From Pseudomonas parakoreensis (GTDB lineage Bacteria > Pseudomonadota > Gammaproteobacteria > Pseudomonadales > Pseudomonadaceae): a stretch of 64,000 nucleotides of DNA. This document shows, piece by piece, positions 16,670 to 26,563 of the stretch. Each line of letters begins with the position of its first letter. The stretch's first letter is position 1. The translations under genes were made by a program, and so were the position numbers. The notes under the pieces were generated by a model that ran no database searches, had not been told where the DNA came from, and saw nothing but the letters and a program-made list of their open reading frames with translations. The DNA lies in the NCBI RefSeq assembly GCF_021602155.1, contig NZ_BQHY01000012.1, positions 1-64,000 on the forward strand, written 5' to 3'.

Positions 16670-17287
16670 TTACTTGCGAGCGGTGACCACGGTCGGTGCC
16701 ATCGCGAGGGCGCGCTTGGCTTCGATGAAGGTCTTGCTCCAGTAGCTGTCACCCAGGCTGTCGATGCGGACACCGCCGCTGCGACGGCTGCTGGAGTGAA
16801 TGAACTGATTGTCACCCAGGTAGATCCCGGCGTGGCTTACACGACCGCGACGACCATTGGTGGCGAAGAACAGCAGATCGCCCGGCTCAAGATTACCGCG
16901 CGAGACCAGAGGCGCATCCACGTTGATCATTTCGCGGGTGGAGCGCGGCAGATTCATGCCGGCTTCTTCGCGGAACAGATAACCGATGAAACCGCTGCAG
17001 TCAAAACCGGCTTCAGAGGTACCGCCGAAACGGTAACGGGTACCGATCAGGGACATGCCGCGTTCGAGGATGCTGTCGGCCAGAACCGGAAGCTCGTAGG
17101 GCTTCTTGCCGTTGAAATCGGCGAGTTCTTTTTCGGTGGCCAGCTCTTCCTGGTAAATAACGGAAGACTGGGCAGTGGCAGAATTTTTAACCTGTTGAGG
17201 CTGCTCTTGAACTGGAGAATGAGCAGCGCAACCGAACAACAGGGTGACGAGTGCGAGAGGCACGAGGGGTGCGAAGCGATTTAGCAT
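16670..17287 (-). CDS. NlpC/P60 family cell-wall peptidase lipoprotein (2)
   Basis: A 205-residue paralogue of the neighbouring protein. Lipoprotein signal MLNRFAPLVPLALVTLLFGC with cysteine 20, then a Gln/Ser-rich linker. Catalytic cysteine in AGFDCSGFIGYLFREEAG, histidine in VSHAGIYLGDNQFIHSSS. A GTG two codons upstream (17293) is an alternative start. Between this gene and its terminator a further perfect stem GTCGCCACG/CGTGGCGAC occurs at about 16638-16657 without a T run. Expected to cut peptide cross-links in murein; cleavage specificity unknown. Confidence 0.88.
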   Translation of the reverse strand: MLNRFAPLVPLALVTLLFGCAAHSPVQEQPQQVKNSATAQSSVIYQEELATEKELADFNGKKPYELPVLADSILERGMSLIGTRYRFGGTSEAGFDCSGFIGYLFREEAGMNLPRSTREMINVDAPLVSRGNLEPGDLLFFATNGRRGRVSHAGIYLGDNQFIHSSSRRSGGVRIDSLGDSYWSKTFIEAKRALAMAPTVVTARK

Positions 17288-17513
17288 GGGCACGACCGTG
17301 GCTGAAGTTGTAAAGAAGCCGAGACTATGCCCGCTATCGGCCTCATTTGCAAATTCAATCGATCTTTTTGTGACTTCCCGGTTTCTCGTTTACATCTAAG
17401 CGCTTAAGCCCATTTGACTCGATACGCAGTCTGCACCCCGTGCGGAAAAGCGGATTTTCTGGCGCCTGAAATATGTCGAAACCGCCTGAAACCTGCGGAT
17501 TTCAAGGGCTGCA

Positions 17514-18218
17514 CTACCAGCCGAGGGTTTCCTTCAGGAACGGAATGGTCAGCTTGCGTTGCGCCTGCAACGAAGCCTGATCCAGCTGTTCGAGCAGGTC
17601 GAACAATGCACTCATGCTGCGGGTGCCACGGGTCAGAATAAAGTGTCCGACTTCATCGGTCAGGTGCAGGCCGCGTCGCGAAGCACGCAATTGCAGGGCA
17701 CGCAATTTGTCTTCATCGGAAAGCGGGCGCATCTGGAAAATCAGCGCCAGCGTCAGACGCGATTTGAGGTCTGCCAGTTTCACCGGCAGCTCGCGGGGCG
17801 AGGTTGAAGCGGCAATCAGCAAGCGTCGACCGCTGTCGCGCAGACGATTGAACAGATGAAACATCGCCTCTTCCCAGTCCGGCTTGCCGGCAATCACCTG
17901 CAAGTCATCGAGACAGACCAGTTCATACTGTTCAAGGTTGTCGAGAATTTCGATGCCGCGATCCATCAATTCGGCCAGCGGCAGGTACACCGCCGGCTCA
18001 CCCATCTGCTCAAAACGCAGGCAAGCCGCCTGCAACAGATGCGTACGCCCTACCCCATGCTTGCCCCACAGGTAGATCAGGCTTTCGGTCCAGCCGGCGT
18101 CGGCTTCGCATAGGCGCTCGACATAGCCGAGTGCAGCGGCATTGGCGCCTGGGTAGTAGTTGATGAAGGTGGCGTCGTCACGCAGACGCACACCTAGGGG
18201 CAGCTGAATCGGTTTCAT
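17514..18218 (-). CDS. hda: DnaA regulatory inactivator Hda
   Basis: A 234-residue AAA+ protein homologous to the DnaA ATPase domain; with the sliding clamp it promotes hydrolysis of DnaA-ATP after initiation. The N-terminal MKPIQLPLGVRLRDDATF includes a clamp-binding QLPLGV motif. Walker A reads WGKHGVGRTHLLQA with Arg replacing Lys, a feature of Hda; Walker B is LVCLDDLQVIAG. Sensor 2 arginine region is FILTRGTRSMSALFDLLEQL. The gene stands between the NlpC genes and a perM-like gene as in other pseudomonads. Confidence 0.93.
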   Translation of the reverse strand: MKPIQLPLGVRLRDDATFINYYPGANAAALGYVERLCEADAGWTESLIYLWGKHGVGRTHLLQAACLRFEQMGEPAVYLPLAELMDRGIEILDNLEQYELVCLDDLQVIAGKPDWEEAMFHLFNRLRDSGRRLLIAASTSPRELPVKLADLKSRLTLALIFQMRPLSDEDKLRALQLRASRRGLHLTDEVGHFILTRGTRSMSALFDLLEQLDQASLQAQRKLTIPFLKETLGW

Positions 18219-18390
18219 GCTGACTGAACAGTTCTCAAGGAACCGTTAGTGGCCTCTGTGTAAAGTTTGCGAAGTTTATACCCGTGAAGCTGAGCGCACA
18301 ATGCGACAGACCTCAAGCAAAATCAAAGGTTTGCGTTAACACGCTGGTTTTATGACAGTTTCTCTGACGCGGCGCCGAACGAACTCACCG

Positions 18391-18431
18391 CAAAACACGG
18401 GCCAACCCGGCGCAATGCCGGGCCACCCGTG
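18391..18431 (-). terminator. Likely terminator of the PerM-like gene
   Basis: Minus strand CACGGG...CCCGTG outer and CCCGGC...GCCGGG inner stems followed by TTTTGC, directly after the stop codon at 18438. Confidence 0.6.
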
Positions 18432-18437
18432 ATCGGA

Positions 18438-19511
18438 TCACAGCTCGGGCTCATCGGTCCCGCTGTAAATATCCGAGTCCTTGTACAAATCGTGCACGTG
18501 ACGCACCAGCACCATGATCACCGCCGCCACCGGTAGTGCCAGCAGCACACCGGTAAAGCCGAACAGCTCGCCGCCGGCCAGAATCGCGAAAATCACCGCC
18601 ACCGGATGCAGACCGATCCGGTCACCCACCAGCAAAGGCGTCAGCACCATGCCTTCGAGCGCCTGCCCGACCATGAACACCGCCACGATTCCGATCATCG
18701 GATACAGATCACCACCGAACTGGAACAAACCGGCAATCAGCGCCGCGCCAATCCCGATCACGAAGCCCATGTACGGCACGATGGCCGCCAGACCGGCGAT
18801 CAGGCCGATCAACAGCCCCAGTTCCAGCCCAACGATCATCAGACCTGCTGCGTAGATTACGCCCAGCGCCAGCATCACCAGCAACTGCCCGCGCACGAAC
18901 GCGCCGAGCACCTCGTGGCACTCCCCCGCAAGCGAGACGATGGTTTCTTCACGATCACGCGGCAGCAGGCTGCGGATCTTGGCCATCATCACGTCCCAGT
19001 CACGCAGCAGGTAGAAACTCACCACCGGGATCAACACCAGATTCGCCAGCCAGCCGATCAGGGCCAGACTCGAGGCCGTGGCCTGACTCAGCACCACACC
19101 GACGATATCAGTGGTCTGCCCCATGTGCTCGCTGATCGCGGCCTTGACCTTGTCGAACTTCCAGAAGCCGTCCGACAGCCCCAGTTTCGACTGCGCCCAG
19201 GGCAGCGCCGTGTGCTGCAGCCAATCGAGCATCTGCGGCGCCAGTTCGTACAAGCGCAGCAACTGCTTGGCGAGCATCGGTACCAACACCAGCAACAACG
19301 TGGTGACAATCAGGGTGAACAAGGCAAACACCGCGATCACGCCCCAGGTTCGCGACAGGCCCAGCCGTTCCAGACGATCCACCAGCGGATCGAACAGGTA
19401 CGCCAGCAGCAACGCCACCAGAAACGGCGTGAGGATCGGGTGCAGCAACCAGACAAACGCGCAAAGCAGGACTACCCCACCGAGCCAGAACCAACGCCGC
19501 GTATCGGCCAT
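18438..19511 (-). CDS. AI-2E family transporter (PerM-like permease)
   Basis: A 357-residue inner-membrane protein of the UPF0118/PerM/AI-2E exporter family, with about seven to eight transmembrane segments. N-terminal WFWLGGVVLLCAFVWLLHPI then LTPFLVALLLAYLFDPLVDRL is the family start; the C-terminal half has GLIAGLAAIVPYMGFVIG and the GMVLTPLLVGDRIGLHPVAV block. GGAGTGATACATG gives a clear ribosome site. It is 31 bases downstream of the DUF2066 gene, probably one operon. Transported substrate is not predictable here. Confidence 0.88.
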   Translation of the reverse strand: MADTRRWFWLGGVVLLCAFVWLLHPILTPFLVALLLAYLFDPLVDRLERLGLSRTWGVIAVFALFTLIVTTLLLVLVPMLAKQLLRLYELAPQMLDWLQHTALPWAQSKLGLSDGFWKFDKVKAAISEHMGQTTDIVGVVLSQATASSLALIGWLANLVLIPVVSFYLLRDWDVMMAKIRSLLPRDREETIVSLAGECHEVLGAFVRGQLLVMLALGVIYAAGLMIVGLELGLLIGLIAGLAAIVPYMGFVIGIGAALIAGLFQFGGDLYPMIGIVAVFMVGQALEGMVLTPLLVGDRIGLHPVAVIFAILAGGELFGFTGVLLALPVAAVIMVLVRHVHDLYKDSDIYSGTDEPEL

Positions 19512-19542
19512 GTATCACTCCTGCTTCTATATAAGGAAAGAC

Positions 19543-20625
19543 TTACCAGCGAAACCGCAACGAAGGCGCTATCGGTGCAGGCGCCGGAGCCGCAACAGGC
19601 GCCGCACCTGCGACGGCTGGCTGCGGCACTGGCACTGGCACTGGCACTGGCACTGGCACTGGCGTCGGAGCTTCGGCCGGCAACTCCTGCAACTTCGCCA
19701 GCGACAATTGCGCGCGCAACTGATCGGCACTGCCGTTGACCCGATACACGATGCGATCACCATCGACACTTTGCAGACGCACACCGAACGGTTCGAGTAA
19801 CCGCAGCAGCGAGGCGTAATGCTCAAGATTCATACCCTGCACTTCCAGAGTCTGTTGACCCGAAGCGCCAGGCCTGGCGACAAAGCGCGGCGCCAGACGC
19901 TCCGCTACCGCCAGCATCACCGCATCGGCCACGGCAGCCTGATCGGCGCCCTGCACACTGCCGGCCTCTTTCTGATCGCCCAGCCACAGATGCCACTTGG
20001 CCTGCCACTGCCCGCCCTCTTCGTGCGCATGCACCGCCAGCAAGGCATCTGCGCCGTAACGCTCCGAAGCCCCGCGCAATGGCGCGGGATCGGTGCCATC
20101 CAGCACCGGCGCGGTGGCCACCAGTTGCTCACTCAGATCCGCCAGCGGCAAACGCAAGGGCAAACCACGATGCTGAGCCGCCGCACGCAGTGGTGCCGCC
20201 GCTGCCTGACCGTCGCCGACCAGGCTCGAACCTTCAGTCGAATCGTTCAGCCACCAACTCAGGATCGACGGCCGGCTCGCGCCCCACAGCGACAATCCCG
20301 CACGACGCAGCGCCTGCTCAGTGGTGGCCGGGTCGAAATCGACTTTCAGCACTTCCGGTGGCCCGGCATCAAAACCGAACTGACTGATGATCTGCTGCGG
20401 GTCTTTGCGAATCGTCGCCAACCCTGGATTTTGCACCGCCTTCGGGTCGCCGGTCAGGCGCAATACCAGCGTATCCAGCGCCGCCTGCGTGGCGCGATCA
20501 CGCTCTTCCGGCGCCTGGCTGCTGACCGGCTGACGCACTTGATAGAGACCCTTGAGGTTTTCGGCATGACTCGCCAGGCTGACCACGGACAAACAACCCA
20601 CAACCAACAATTTACAAAAACGCAT
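19543..20625 (-). CDS. DUF2066 domain-containing exported protein
   Basis: A 360-residue protein of unknown function. Residues 1-21 (ending SLASHA) form a signal peptide, so it is periplasmic or envelope located. The DUF2066 region runs through most of the protein (YQVRQPVSSQAPEERDRATQ near residue 29 is a family block). The C-terminus carries a Pro-Val repeat (six GGCACT units at 19625-19660 on the plus strand) followed by an Ala/Pro tail and ending LRFRW. It precedes the PerM-like gene and diverges from purM, a layout I recall in P. aeruginosa. Confidence 0.82.
   Translation of the reverse strand: MRFCKLLVVGCLSVVSLASHAENLKGLYQVRQPVSSQAPEERDRATQAALDTLVLRLTGDPKAVQNPGLATIRKDPQQIISQFGFDAGPPEVLKVDFDPATTEQALRRAGLSLWGASRPSILSWWLNDSTEGSSLVGDGQAAAAPLRAAAQHRGLPLRLPLADLSEQLVATAPVLDGTDPAPLRGASERYGADALLAVHAHEEGGQWQAKWHLWLGDQKEAGSVQGADQAAVADAVMLAVAERLAPRFVARPGASGQQTLEVQGMNLEHYASLLRLLEPFGVRLQSVDGDRIVYRVNGSADQLRAQLSLAKLQELPAEAPTPVPVPVPVPVPVPQPAVAGAAPVAAPAPAPIAPSLRFRW
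19625..19660. repeat. Hexanucleotide tandem repeat (GGCACT x6)
   Basis: Six perfect copies of a six-base unit within the DUF2066 gene; read on the minus strand as alternating Pro-Val codons. Copy-number change would keep the frame. Confidence 0.95.
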
Positions 20626-20999
20626 GGAAAATTCCCGTCGACAGGAGCGGCTGGAACAGGCCGCGTGAACCGGTTAAGCAAGGCTGTGACAATCTGCCAT
20701 CGCAAAACATTCACACGGCGGCGGTAAGTTTTTGCACAGGGATAACGATAGACGGTTAATCGGTACACCTTATACAGGCAGCCACCCGGCACAATTGCAA
20801 AAAATTTCCGCTGATTATGCCCCTGCCCGTCGGCGCGAGGATGGCCGCTGCCCCTCAAGCCTGATAAAATCGCGCGCCTTCGCAGACCGGCAACAGCCGG
20901 GCACCCCGAAATTCGCGTGAGGCCATCGCCCTCTCGATTTCGATGTTCCCGCTGAACTCGGTCGTTACCCCTGAATCCCCTCCCCTAAAGGCCTGGATC
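20626..20999. other. Divergent intergenic region between DUF2066 gene and purM
   Basis: 374 bases with no convincing gene. A weak plus-strand promoter candidate, TTGCAC and GTTAAT 17 bases apart, starts near 20733. No known purine operator recognised. Confidence 0.4.
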
Positions 21000-22058
21000 A
21001 TGAGCAAGCAACCCTCCCTGAGCTACAAGGACGCCGGTGTAGACATCGACGCCGGTGAAGCATTGGTCGAACGCATCAAGAGCGTCGCCAAGCGCACTGC
21101 GCGCCCGGAAGTCATGGGCGGCCTGGGCGGTTTCGGCGCCCTCTGCGAAATCCCGGCCGGCTACAAGCAGCCTGTGCTGGTTTCCGGCACCGATGGCGTT
21201 GGCACCAAGCTGCGCCTGGCGCTGAACCTGAACAAGCACGACAGCATCGGCCAGGACCTGGTCGCCATGTGCGTCAACGATCTGGTGGTGTGCGGCGCTG
21301 AACCGCTGTTCTTTCTCGACTACTACGCCACCGGCAAGCTGAACGTAGACGTGGCCGCCACCGTCGTCACCGGTATCGGTGCAGGCTGCGAACTGGCTGG
21401 TTGCTCTCTGGTTGGCGGCGAAACCGCTGAAATGCCTGGCATGTATGAAGGCGAAGACTACGACCTGGCCGGCTTCTGCGTCGGCGTCGTGGAAAAAGCC
21501 GACATCATCGACGGCTCGAAAGTTGCCACCGGCGACGCGCTGATCGCCCTGCCATCGTCCGGCCCGCACTCCAACGGCTACTCGCTGATCCGCAAGATCA
21601 TCGAAGTGTCCGGCGCCGACATCGAAACCGTTCAGCTCGACGGCAAGCCGCTGACCGACCTGCTGATGGCCCCGACCCGCATCTACGTGAAGCCGCTGCT
21701 CAAGCTGATCAAGGACACCGGCGCAGTCAAGGCCATGGCCCACATCACCGGTGGCGGCCTGCTGGACAACATCCCGCGTGTTCTGCCAAAAGGCGCTCAG
21801 GCCGTGGTTGACGTGGCCAGCTGGACTCGCCCGGCGGTCTTCGACTGGCTGCAAGAGAAAGGCAACGTTGACGAGACCGAGATGCACCGCGTACTGAACT
21901 GCGGCGTTGGCATGGTCATCTGCGTGGCTCAGGAGCACGTTGAAGTGACCCTGAACACCCTGCGTGATGCCGGCGAGCAACCTTGGGTCATCGGCCAGAT
22001 CGCTGCCGCTGCCGAAGGCGCTGCTCAAGTCGAGCTGAAAAACCTCAAGGCTCACTGA
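21000..22058 (+). CDS. purM: Phosphoribosylformylglycinamidine cyclo-ligase
   Basis: A 352-residue AIR synthetase, the fifth step of purine biosynthesis. Begins [19 protein letters not shown], the family start; further motifs are [16 protein letters not shown] near residue 64, [27 protein letters not shown] and [16 protein letters not shown]. Start set at 21000 by the family N-terminus with AAAGG upstream. The stop shares one base with the purN start (TGATG), so the two are translationally coupled. Confidence 0.96.
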   Translation: MSKQPSLSYKDAGVDIDAGEALVERIKSVAKRTARPEVMGGLGGFGALCEIPAGYKQPVLVSGTDGVGTKLRLALNLNKHDSIGQDLVAMCVNDLVVCGAEPLFFLDYYATGKLNVDVAATVVTGIGAGCELAGCSLVGGETAEMPGMYEGEDYDLAGFCVGVVEKADIIDGSKVATGDALIALPSSGPHSNGYSLIRKIIEVSGADIETVQLDGKPLTDLLMAPTRIYVKPLLKLIKDTGAVKAMAHITGGGLLDNIPRVLPKGAQAVVDVASWTRPAVFDWLQEKGNVDETEMHRVLNCGVGMVICVAQEHVEVTLNTLRDAGEQPWVIGQIAAAAEGAAQVELKNLKAH

Positions 22059-22708
22059 TGTCCCAGACCTGTGATGTCGTGGTGCTGCTGTCCGGCACCG
22101 GCAGTAACTTGCAGGCTCTGATCGACAGCACGCGGACCGGCGACAGCCCGGTCCGCATCGCCGCGGTGATTTCCAACCGCGCCGACGCCTACGGCCTGCA
22201 ACGCGCCAGTGACGCGGGTATCGCCACCCGCTCGCTGGATCACAAGGCCTTCGAAGGTCGCGAGGCCTTCGATGCGGCCCTGATCGAACTGATCGACGAA
22301 TTCAACCCGAAACTCGTGGTGCTGGCCGGCTTCATGCGCATTCTCAGCGCTGATTTCGTGCGTCACTACCAGGGTCGCCTGCTCAATATCCACCCGTCGC
22401 TGCTGCCCAAATACAAAGGGTTACACACTCATCAGCGGGCGCTCGAGGCCGGCGACGCGGAACACGGCTGCTCCGTGCACTTCGTCACCGAGGAACTCGA
22501 TGGTGGACCACTGGTCGTACAGGCAGTAATACCGGTAGAGTTGCACGACACGCCGCAGACACTTGCGCAGCGAGTGCATGTCCAGGAACACCTGATCTAC
22601 CCGATGGCTGTACGCTGGTTTGCCGAAGGCCGACTGGCACTCGGTGAGCAAGGTGCTTTACTGGATGGCCAGTTACTCGCGGCCAGCGGCCACTTGATTC
22701 GACACTAG
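22058..22708 (+). CDS. purN: Phosphoribosylglycinamide formyltransferase
   Basis: A 216-residue GAR transformylase using 10-formyltetrahydrofolate, third step of purine synthesis. Starts VVVLLSGTGSNLQALID; the catalytic region reads NIHPSLLPKYKGLHTHQRAL with Asn, His, and later VTEELDGGP with Asp. Overlaps purM by one base and is eight bases ahead of the DUF3108 gene, suggesting a three-gene operon. Confidence 0.96.
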   Translation: MSQTCDVVVLLSGTGSNLQALIDSTRTGDSPVRIAAVISNRADAYGLQRASDAGIATRSLDHKAFEGREAFDAALIELIDEFNPKLVVLAGFMRILSADFVRHYQGRLLNIHPSLLPKYKGLHTHQRALEAGDAEHGCSVHFVTEELDGGPLVVQAVIPVELHDTPQTLAQRVHVQEHLIYPMAVRWFAEGRLALGEQGALLDGQLLAASGHLIRH

Positions 22709-22716
22709 GAGATTTT

Positions 22717-23430
22717 ATGCGTCGCGCCCTGCTCTTCGCTTGCGCTCTGCTAGCCCTGCCCTTCGCGCAGGCGGCAGACCTTCAACCGTTCTCCGCGAGC
22801 TACACCGCCGACTGGAAACAGTTGCCCATGAGTGGCACCGCCGAACGCAGCCTGACCAAGGAAGCCAACGGCGTCTGGAAACTCAGCTTCAAGGCGTCGA
22901 TGATGATCGCCAGCCTGACTGAAGAAAGCACCCTGACCCTGGACAAGGACACCCTGCTGCCGCAGTCCTACCACTTCGAACGTGGCGGTCTGGGCAAGGC
23001 GAAAAAGGCTGACCTGGACTTCGACTGGAACAGCAAGATGGTCACCGGCACCGACCGTGGCGACGCGGTGAAAATCCCGCTGAACCGTGGCATGGTCGAC
23101 AAGTCGACCTATCAACTGGCGCTGCAGCACGACGTCGCCTCCGGCAAGAAGACCATGAGCTACCAGGTGGTCGATGACGGTGAAGTCGATACCTATGACT
23201 TCCGTGTACTGGGTGCCGAGAAAGTCGACACCAAGGCCGGCAAGATCGATGCAATCAAGGTCGAGCGCGTGCGCGATCCGACACAAAGCAAGCGCACCAC
23301 CGTGCTGTGGTTCGCCAAGGATTGGGATTACCTGCTGGTCCGCCTGCAACAGGTTGAAACCGACGGCAAGGAGTACAACATCATGCTCCAGGACGGCACG
23401 GTCAACGGCAAAACCGTTAAGGGCAGCTGA
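22717..23430 (+). CDS. DUF3108 domain-containing exported protein
   Basis: A 237-residue protein with signal peptide MRRALLFACALLALPFAQA and a beta-rich DUF3108 domain; first mature block DLQPFSASYTADWKQLPMSG is typical. Function unknown; likely periplasmic. Ribosome site TAGGAGATTTTATG. Cotranscribed with purMN by spacing, with a terminator just after it. The conserved placement after purN in pseudomonads does not by itself explain its role. Confidence 0.85.
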   Translation: MRRALLFACALLALPFAQAADLQPFSASYTADWKQLPMSGTAERSLTKEANGVWKLSFKASMMIASLTEESTLTLDKDTLLPQSYHFERGGLGKAKKADLDFDWNSKMVTGTDRGDAVKIPLNRGMVDKSTYQLALQHDVASGKKTMSYQVVDDGEVDTYDFRVLGAEKVDTKAGKIDAIKVERVRDPTQSKRTTVLWFAKDWDYLLVRLQQVETDGKEYNIMLQDGTVNGKTVKGS

Positions 23431-23443
23431 TCCGCCGCTACAA

Positions 23444-23476
23444 CAAAAAGCCCCGCAGATGCGGGGCTTTTTTGTG
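23444..23476 (+). terminator. Terminator after the purMN-DUF3108 operon
   Basis: AAAAAGCCCCGC and GCGGGGCTTTTTT around a short loop. Confidence 0.9.
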
Positions 23477-23504
23477 CCCGCAGTTTTCGCGACGACACAT
23501 ATCC

Positions 23505-23597
23505 CCTGTGGGAGCGAGCCTGCTCGCGAAGGCGTCAGTTCAGCCGACATGTTTGTGGTTGATACACCGCTTTCGCGAGCAGGCTCGCTCCCACAGG
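23505..23597. repeat. Family B REP pair
   Basis: GTGGGAGCGAGCCTGCTCGC and GCGAGCAGGCTCGCTCCCAC, inverted, between convergent genes. Confidence 0.9.
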
Positions 23598-23623
23598 GTT
23601 CAGCTCGATCTTCAGCGGTCAGA

Positions 23624-25249
23624 TCAGACCGAAAATCTGGCCACCATATTGTTCAAATCCACTGCCAGCCGCGACAACTCCTGGCTCGCCGCACTGGTCT
23701 GATTAGCCCCGGCAGAAGTCTGCGTCGACAGATCGCGAATATTCATCAGATTGCGGTCCACCTCCCGCGCCACCGCTGCCTGCTCTTCCGAGGCACTGGC
23801 AATCACCAGGTTGCGCTCGTTGATCAAGGTGAACGCCGAGGCGATTTCCTCCAGTGCCTCACCCGCCGCCTTCGCGAGTTCCAGCGTTGAATTGGCGCGA
23901 AGGCTGCTCTGCTGCATCGAATTGACCGCCGAATCGGTGCCCTGCTGAATGCCGCCGATCATCTGCTCGATTTCCTGGGTCGATTGTTGGGTGCGGTGCG
24001 CCAACGCCCGCACTTCATCGGCCACCACCGCGAAGCCGCGACCGGCATCGCCGGCCCGCGCTGCCTCGATCGCAGCGTTTAGCGCGAGCAGGTTGGTCTG
24101 CTCGGCAATCGAGCGGATCACATCCAGCACCTTGCTGATGCCGTGAACCTTTTGCGCCAGATCCTCCACCTGCGTGGCATTCGACGTGACATCATCCGCC
24201 AGGGATTCGATTGACGTCACGGTCTGCCGCACCTGCTCGCGACCACGCTGGGCGATGCGATCAGACTCGCGTGACGCCTCGGACGTCGCCACCGCATTGC
24301 TCGCCACTTCCTCAACGGCAGCCGTCATCTGATTGACCGCCGTGGCGGCCTGCTCAATCTCCAGGCTCTGCTGGTGCAGACCACGTGTGGCGTCTTCGGT
24401 GACGCAACTCAGCTCCTCCGATGCCGAAGCCAACTGACTGGACGACTCGGAAATCTGCCGGATGGTGTCGCGCAGGTTATGCTGCATGCTTTTCAGCGCC
24501 TGCAGCAGCCGCGCCGGTTCGTCCTTGCCGGAGATATTGATATCGCCCGTCAGATCGCCACCGGCCACCACTTCCGCCACGCCCAGCGACTGCGTCAGAG
24601 GCAAGACGATGCTGCGGGTCAGCAACAACGCCAGACCGATGGTGATCAGTGCAGTGATGCCGATCATCACCCCGACCCACACCCGAGAATTGATGAAGAC
24701 CAGGCGCGCCGCTTCGGTGGCAAGGTTGGCGTTGTGCTTGTTCAGCTCGACCAACTCTTTGAGGGTGACCGCCATGTCGTCCGCCAAGGGGCTCATCTCA
24801 CCGTTGAGAATGGCCGCCGCCTCCTCCACCCGATTCTGCGCGGACAACTGCATGACTTGCGCCTGAAACTCCAGATACTGGTGCTCGGCGACCTTGAAGC
24901 GGTCGAACAACTTGCGCTCTTCGGGCAGCACGATCAACACGTCATAGCGTTGCTGGGCTTCGCTCAACACGCCGCGCAGGTCATTGAGCTTGGCGACATT
25001 CTGCGCCAGCGCCTGCGGATCCCGATTGAGCAACAGGCGCATGGTCAGCGCACGCAGGCGCAGCATGTCCTGACTCATCTCGCCAACCGCCATCACACTC
25101 GGCAGCCAGTTGTTGTCGACCTCATCCGACTGGGCGCGCATGTTCGCCATTTGCAGCAAGGCGAACGCCCCCAAGGCAAACACCATCAAGGCCAACACAC
25201 CAAAACCCAGGCCGGCACGCGGCGCGATATTGAGACTACGGATGCTCAT
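23624..25249 (-). CDS. Methyl-accepting chemotaxis protein
   Basis: A 541-residue chemoreceptor. Transmembrane helix 1 is about residues 11-34; the periplasmic part (about 35-185) is helical, resembling a four-helix-bundle sensor, and begins [20 protein letters not shown]. Transmembrane helix 2 is about 190-210, followed by HAMP and the cytoplasmic signalling domain with the hairpin tip [21 protein letters not shown]. The start at 25249 (MSIRSLNI) fits the membrane topology; upstream open sequence is not receptor-like. No CheB/CheR-binding pentapeptide at the C-terminus, which ends NNMVARFSV. Ligand not predictable. It is monocistronic. Confidence 0.92.
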   Translation of the reverse strand: MSIRSLNIAPRAGLGFGVLALMVFALGAFALLQMANMRAQSDEVDNNWLPSVMAVGEMSQDMLRLRALTMRLLLNRDPQALAQNVAKLNDLRGVLSEAQQRYDVLIVLPEERKLFDRFKVAEHQYLEFQAQVMQLSAQNRVEEAAAILNGEMSPLADDMAVTLKELVELNKHNANLATEAARLVFINSRVWVGVMIGITALITIGLALLLTRSIVLPLTQSLGVAEVVAGGDLTGDINISGKDEPARLLQALKSMQHNLRDTIRQISESSSQLASASEELSCVTEDATRGLHQQSLEIEQAATAVNQMTAAVEEVASNAVATSEASRESDRIAQRGREQVRQTVTSIESLADDVTSNATQVEDLAQKVHGISKVLDVIRSIAEQTNLLALNAAIEAARAGDAGRGFAVVADEVRALAHRTQQSTQEIEQMIGGIQQGTDSAVNSMQQSSLRANSTLELAKAAGEALEEIASAFTLINERNLVIASASEEQAAVAREVDRNLMNIRDLSTQTSAGANQTSAASQELSRLAVDLNNMVARFSV

Positions 25250-25387
25250 TACTCTGGTTCCTTCCAAAAGCGCTGCATCAACCCTGCAGCTGGTTGCTCT
25301 AGAAGGTATCGGCCCCGCGCAAATTTGCGTAAGACCAAAAGGTGATATCAAAAGGCCTTGATACTTCGAACCCTCGGCATTAACGAT

Positions 25388-26410
25388 TCAGCGCGGTTTA
25401 CCGGACTTTGCTGCTGTTCGCGGCAATATCGCCAGGAAGTTATCCCGGGCGACTTTACGCGCCACGTCTTCGGGCAAGGCATCAAGGAACGGCGTGAAAC
25501 TGCGCATTTCCTCACCGAGCTTGTTGAATCGGCCTACAACATCCGAACCCAGCATGAAGCGCTCAGGGTATTTCTCCACCAATGCCAGCCATTGCGCACG
25601 CGGCTTGCCCTGCTCATCCAGCAGATACGGCGTGAGCATGCTCCACGACAGATCGATGAACAGATTCGGGTAAGCCTCCAACATCCGGCTGACGGTGGGC
25701 AGAAGGAATTCCAGCTGCGTCTGGTGCCGATGGATCTCCGCACTGGTGCCGGCGTGCGCCCAGATGAACCGGGTGTGCGGGTGATTTCGCAGCGGTTCTT
25801 CGACTTCTTTCAGGTACAGCGGATTTTTCTCACGCTTGGAGGTGATGTTGGAATGCAGCATCACCGGCAGATCGTTTTCGGCGGCCAGGTGATATATCCG
25901 CTTCATCGCTTCATTATTGGCCCGAGGGGTATCGCCAGCGGTCAGTGCCGTCAGGTCATCATGGCGGGTGAACACTTCGCCGATACCCTGCCACAGCCCC
26001 GGATACAGATCGAGCAGGCGCTGGATGTGTGCGGCGGAGTTCTTGTCGTTAGGGTTGAAGCCCGAGAGGAATGGGTGAAAGTGCAGACGCTGCTCCGGCG
26101 TCAGTTTCTGCACGGCATCGGCAACGATCATGTCGGTGGCGCTGTACCAGTAGGCGTCGGCGTCATCACCGGCGTAATAGCGCGGACGTTTGGGTTCGTC
26201 TTCATGCCATTTCTTCGCCACGGGAATGCCGGAAATCATCACATGGTCGATGGAATTGTCCTGCATGGCCGTGAGCAATTTCGCCATGCCGGCGGTTTCC
26301 TGGAAAAAATCCACGTAGTGCAGGTGCGCATCGCTGTAAGTGTAATCACGGGCGCTGGCGCTACCGGCACATGCCAGCAGGCAGGCAAGACTCAAACGAA
26401 ACAAGGACAC
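25388..26410 (-). CDS. Exported amidohydrolase family protein
   Basis: A roughly 340-residue metal-dependent hydrolase of the amidohydrolase-2 type. Metal-ligand motifs visible: SDAHLHYVDFF (HxH), LPVMLHSN, RFIWAHAGT and MLGSDVVGRF, in the usual order. A signal peptide ends at about ACAGSASA, so the protein should be periplasmic, unlike most relatives. Start chosen as GTG at 26410 because GGGAG lies seven bases upstream; an ATG at 26434 is open but has poor ribosome-site spacing. Substrate unknown. It diverges from the OsmC gene. Confidence 0.78.
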   Translation of the reverse strand: MSLFRLSLACLLACAGSASARDYTYSDAHLHYVDFFQETAGMAKLLTAMQDNSIDHVMISGIPVAKKWHEDEPKRPRYYAGDDADAYWYSATDMIVADAVQKLTPEQRLHFHPFLSGFNPNDKNSAAHIQRLLDLYPGLWQGIGEVFTRHDDLTALTAGDTPRANNEAMKRIYHLAAENDLPVMLHSNITSKREKNPLYLKEVEEPLRNHPHTRFIWAHAGTSAEIHRHQTQLEFLLPTVSRMLEAYPNLFIDLSWSMLTPYLLDEQGKPRAQWLALVEKYPERFMLGSDVVGRFNKLGEEMRSFTPFLDALPEDVARKVARDNFLAILPRTAAKSGKPR

Positions 26411-26563
26411 AAGTAATCTCCCACAGGTAGGCATAGCCTAGACCCTGAGCCGAACACAAGGGTTCATCCTGCAGGAAAGTGGAACGCGCCTCCGTAGGAA
26501 TGCTCTATAACTGCAAGGTCTTTTTTGATCGAACGACTTTTTCCTACTGCCAGTGAGGTTGCC

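Noticed and set aside
18606-19739. Plus-strand open frame of 377 codons opposite the PerM-like gene
   Set aside because: Gln/His/Arg-rich translation typical of antisense frames, covers two real genes.
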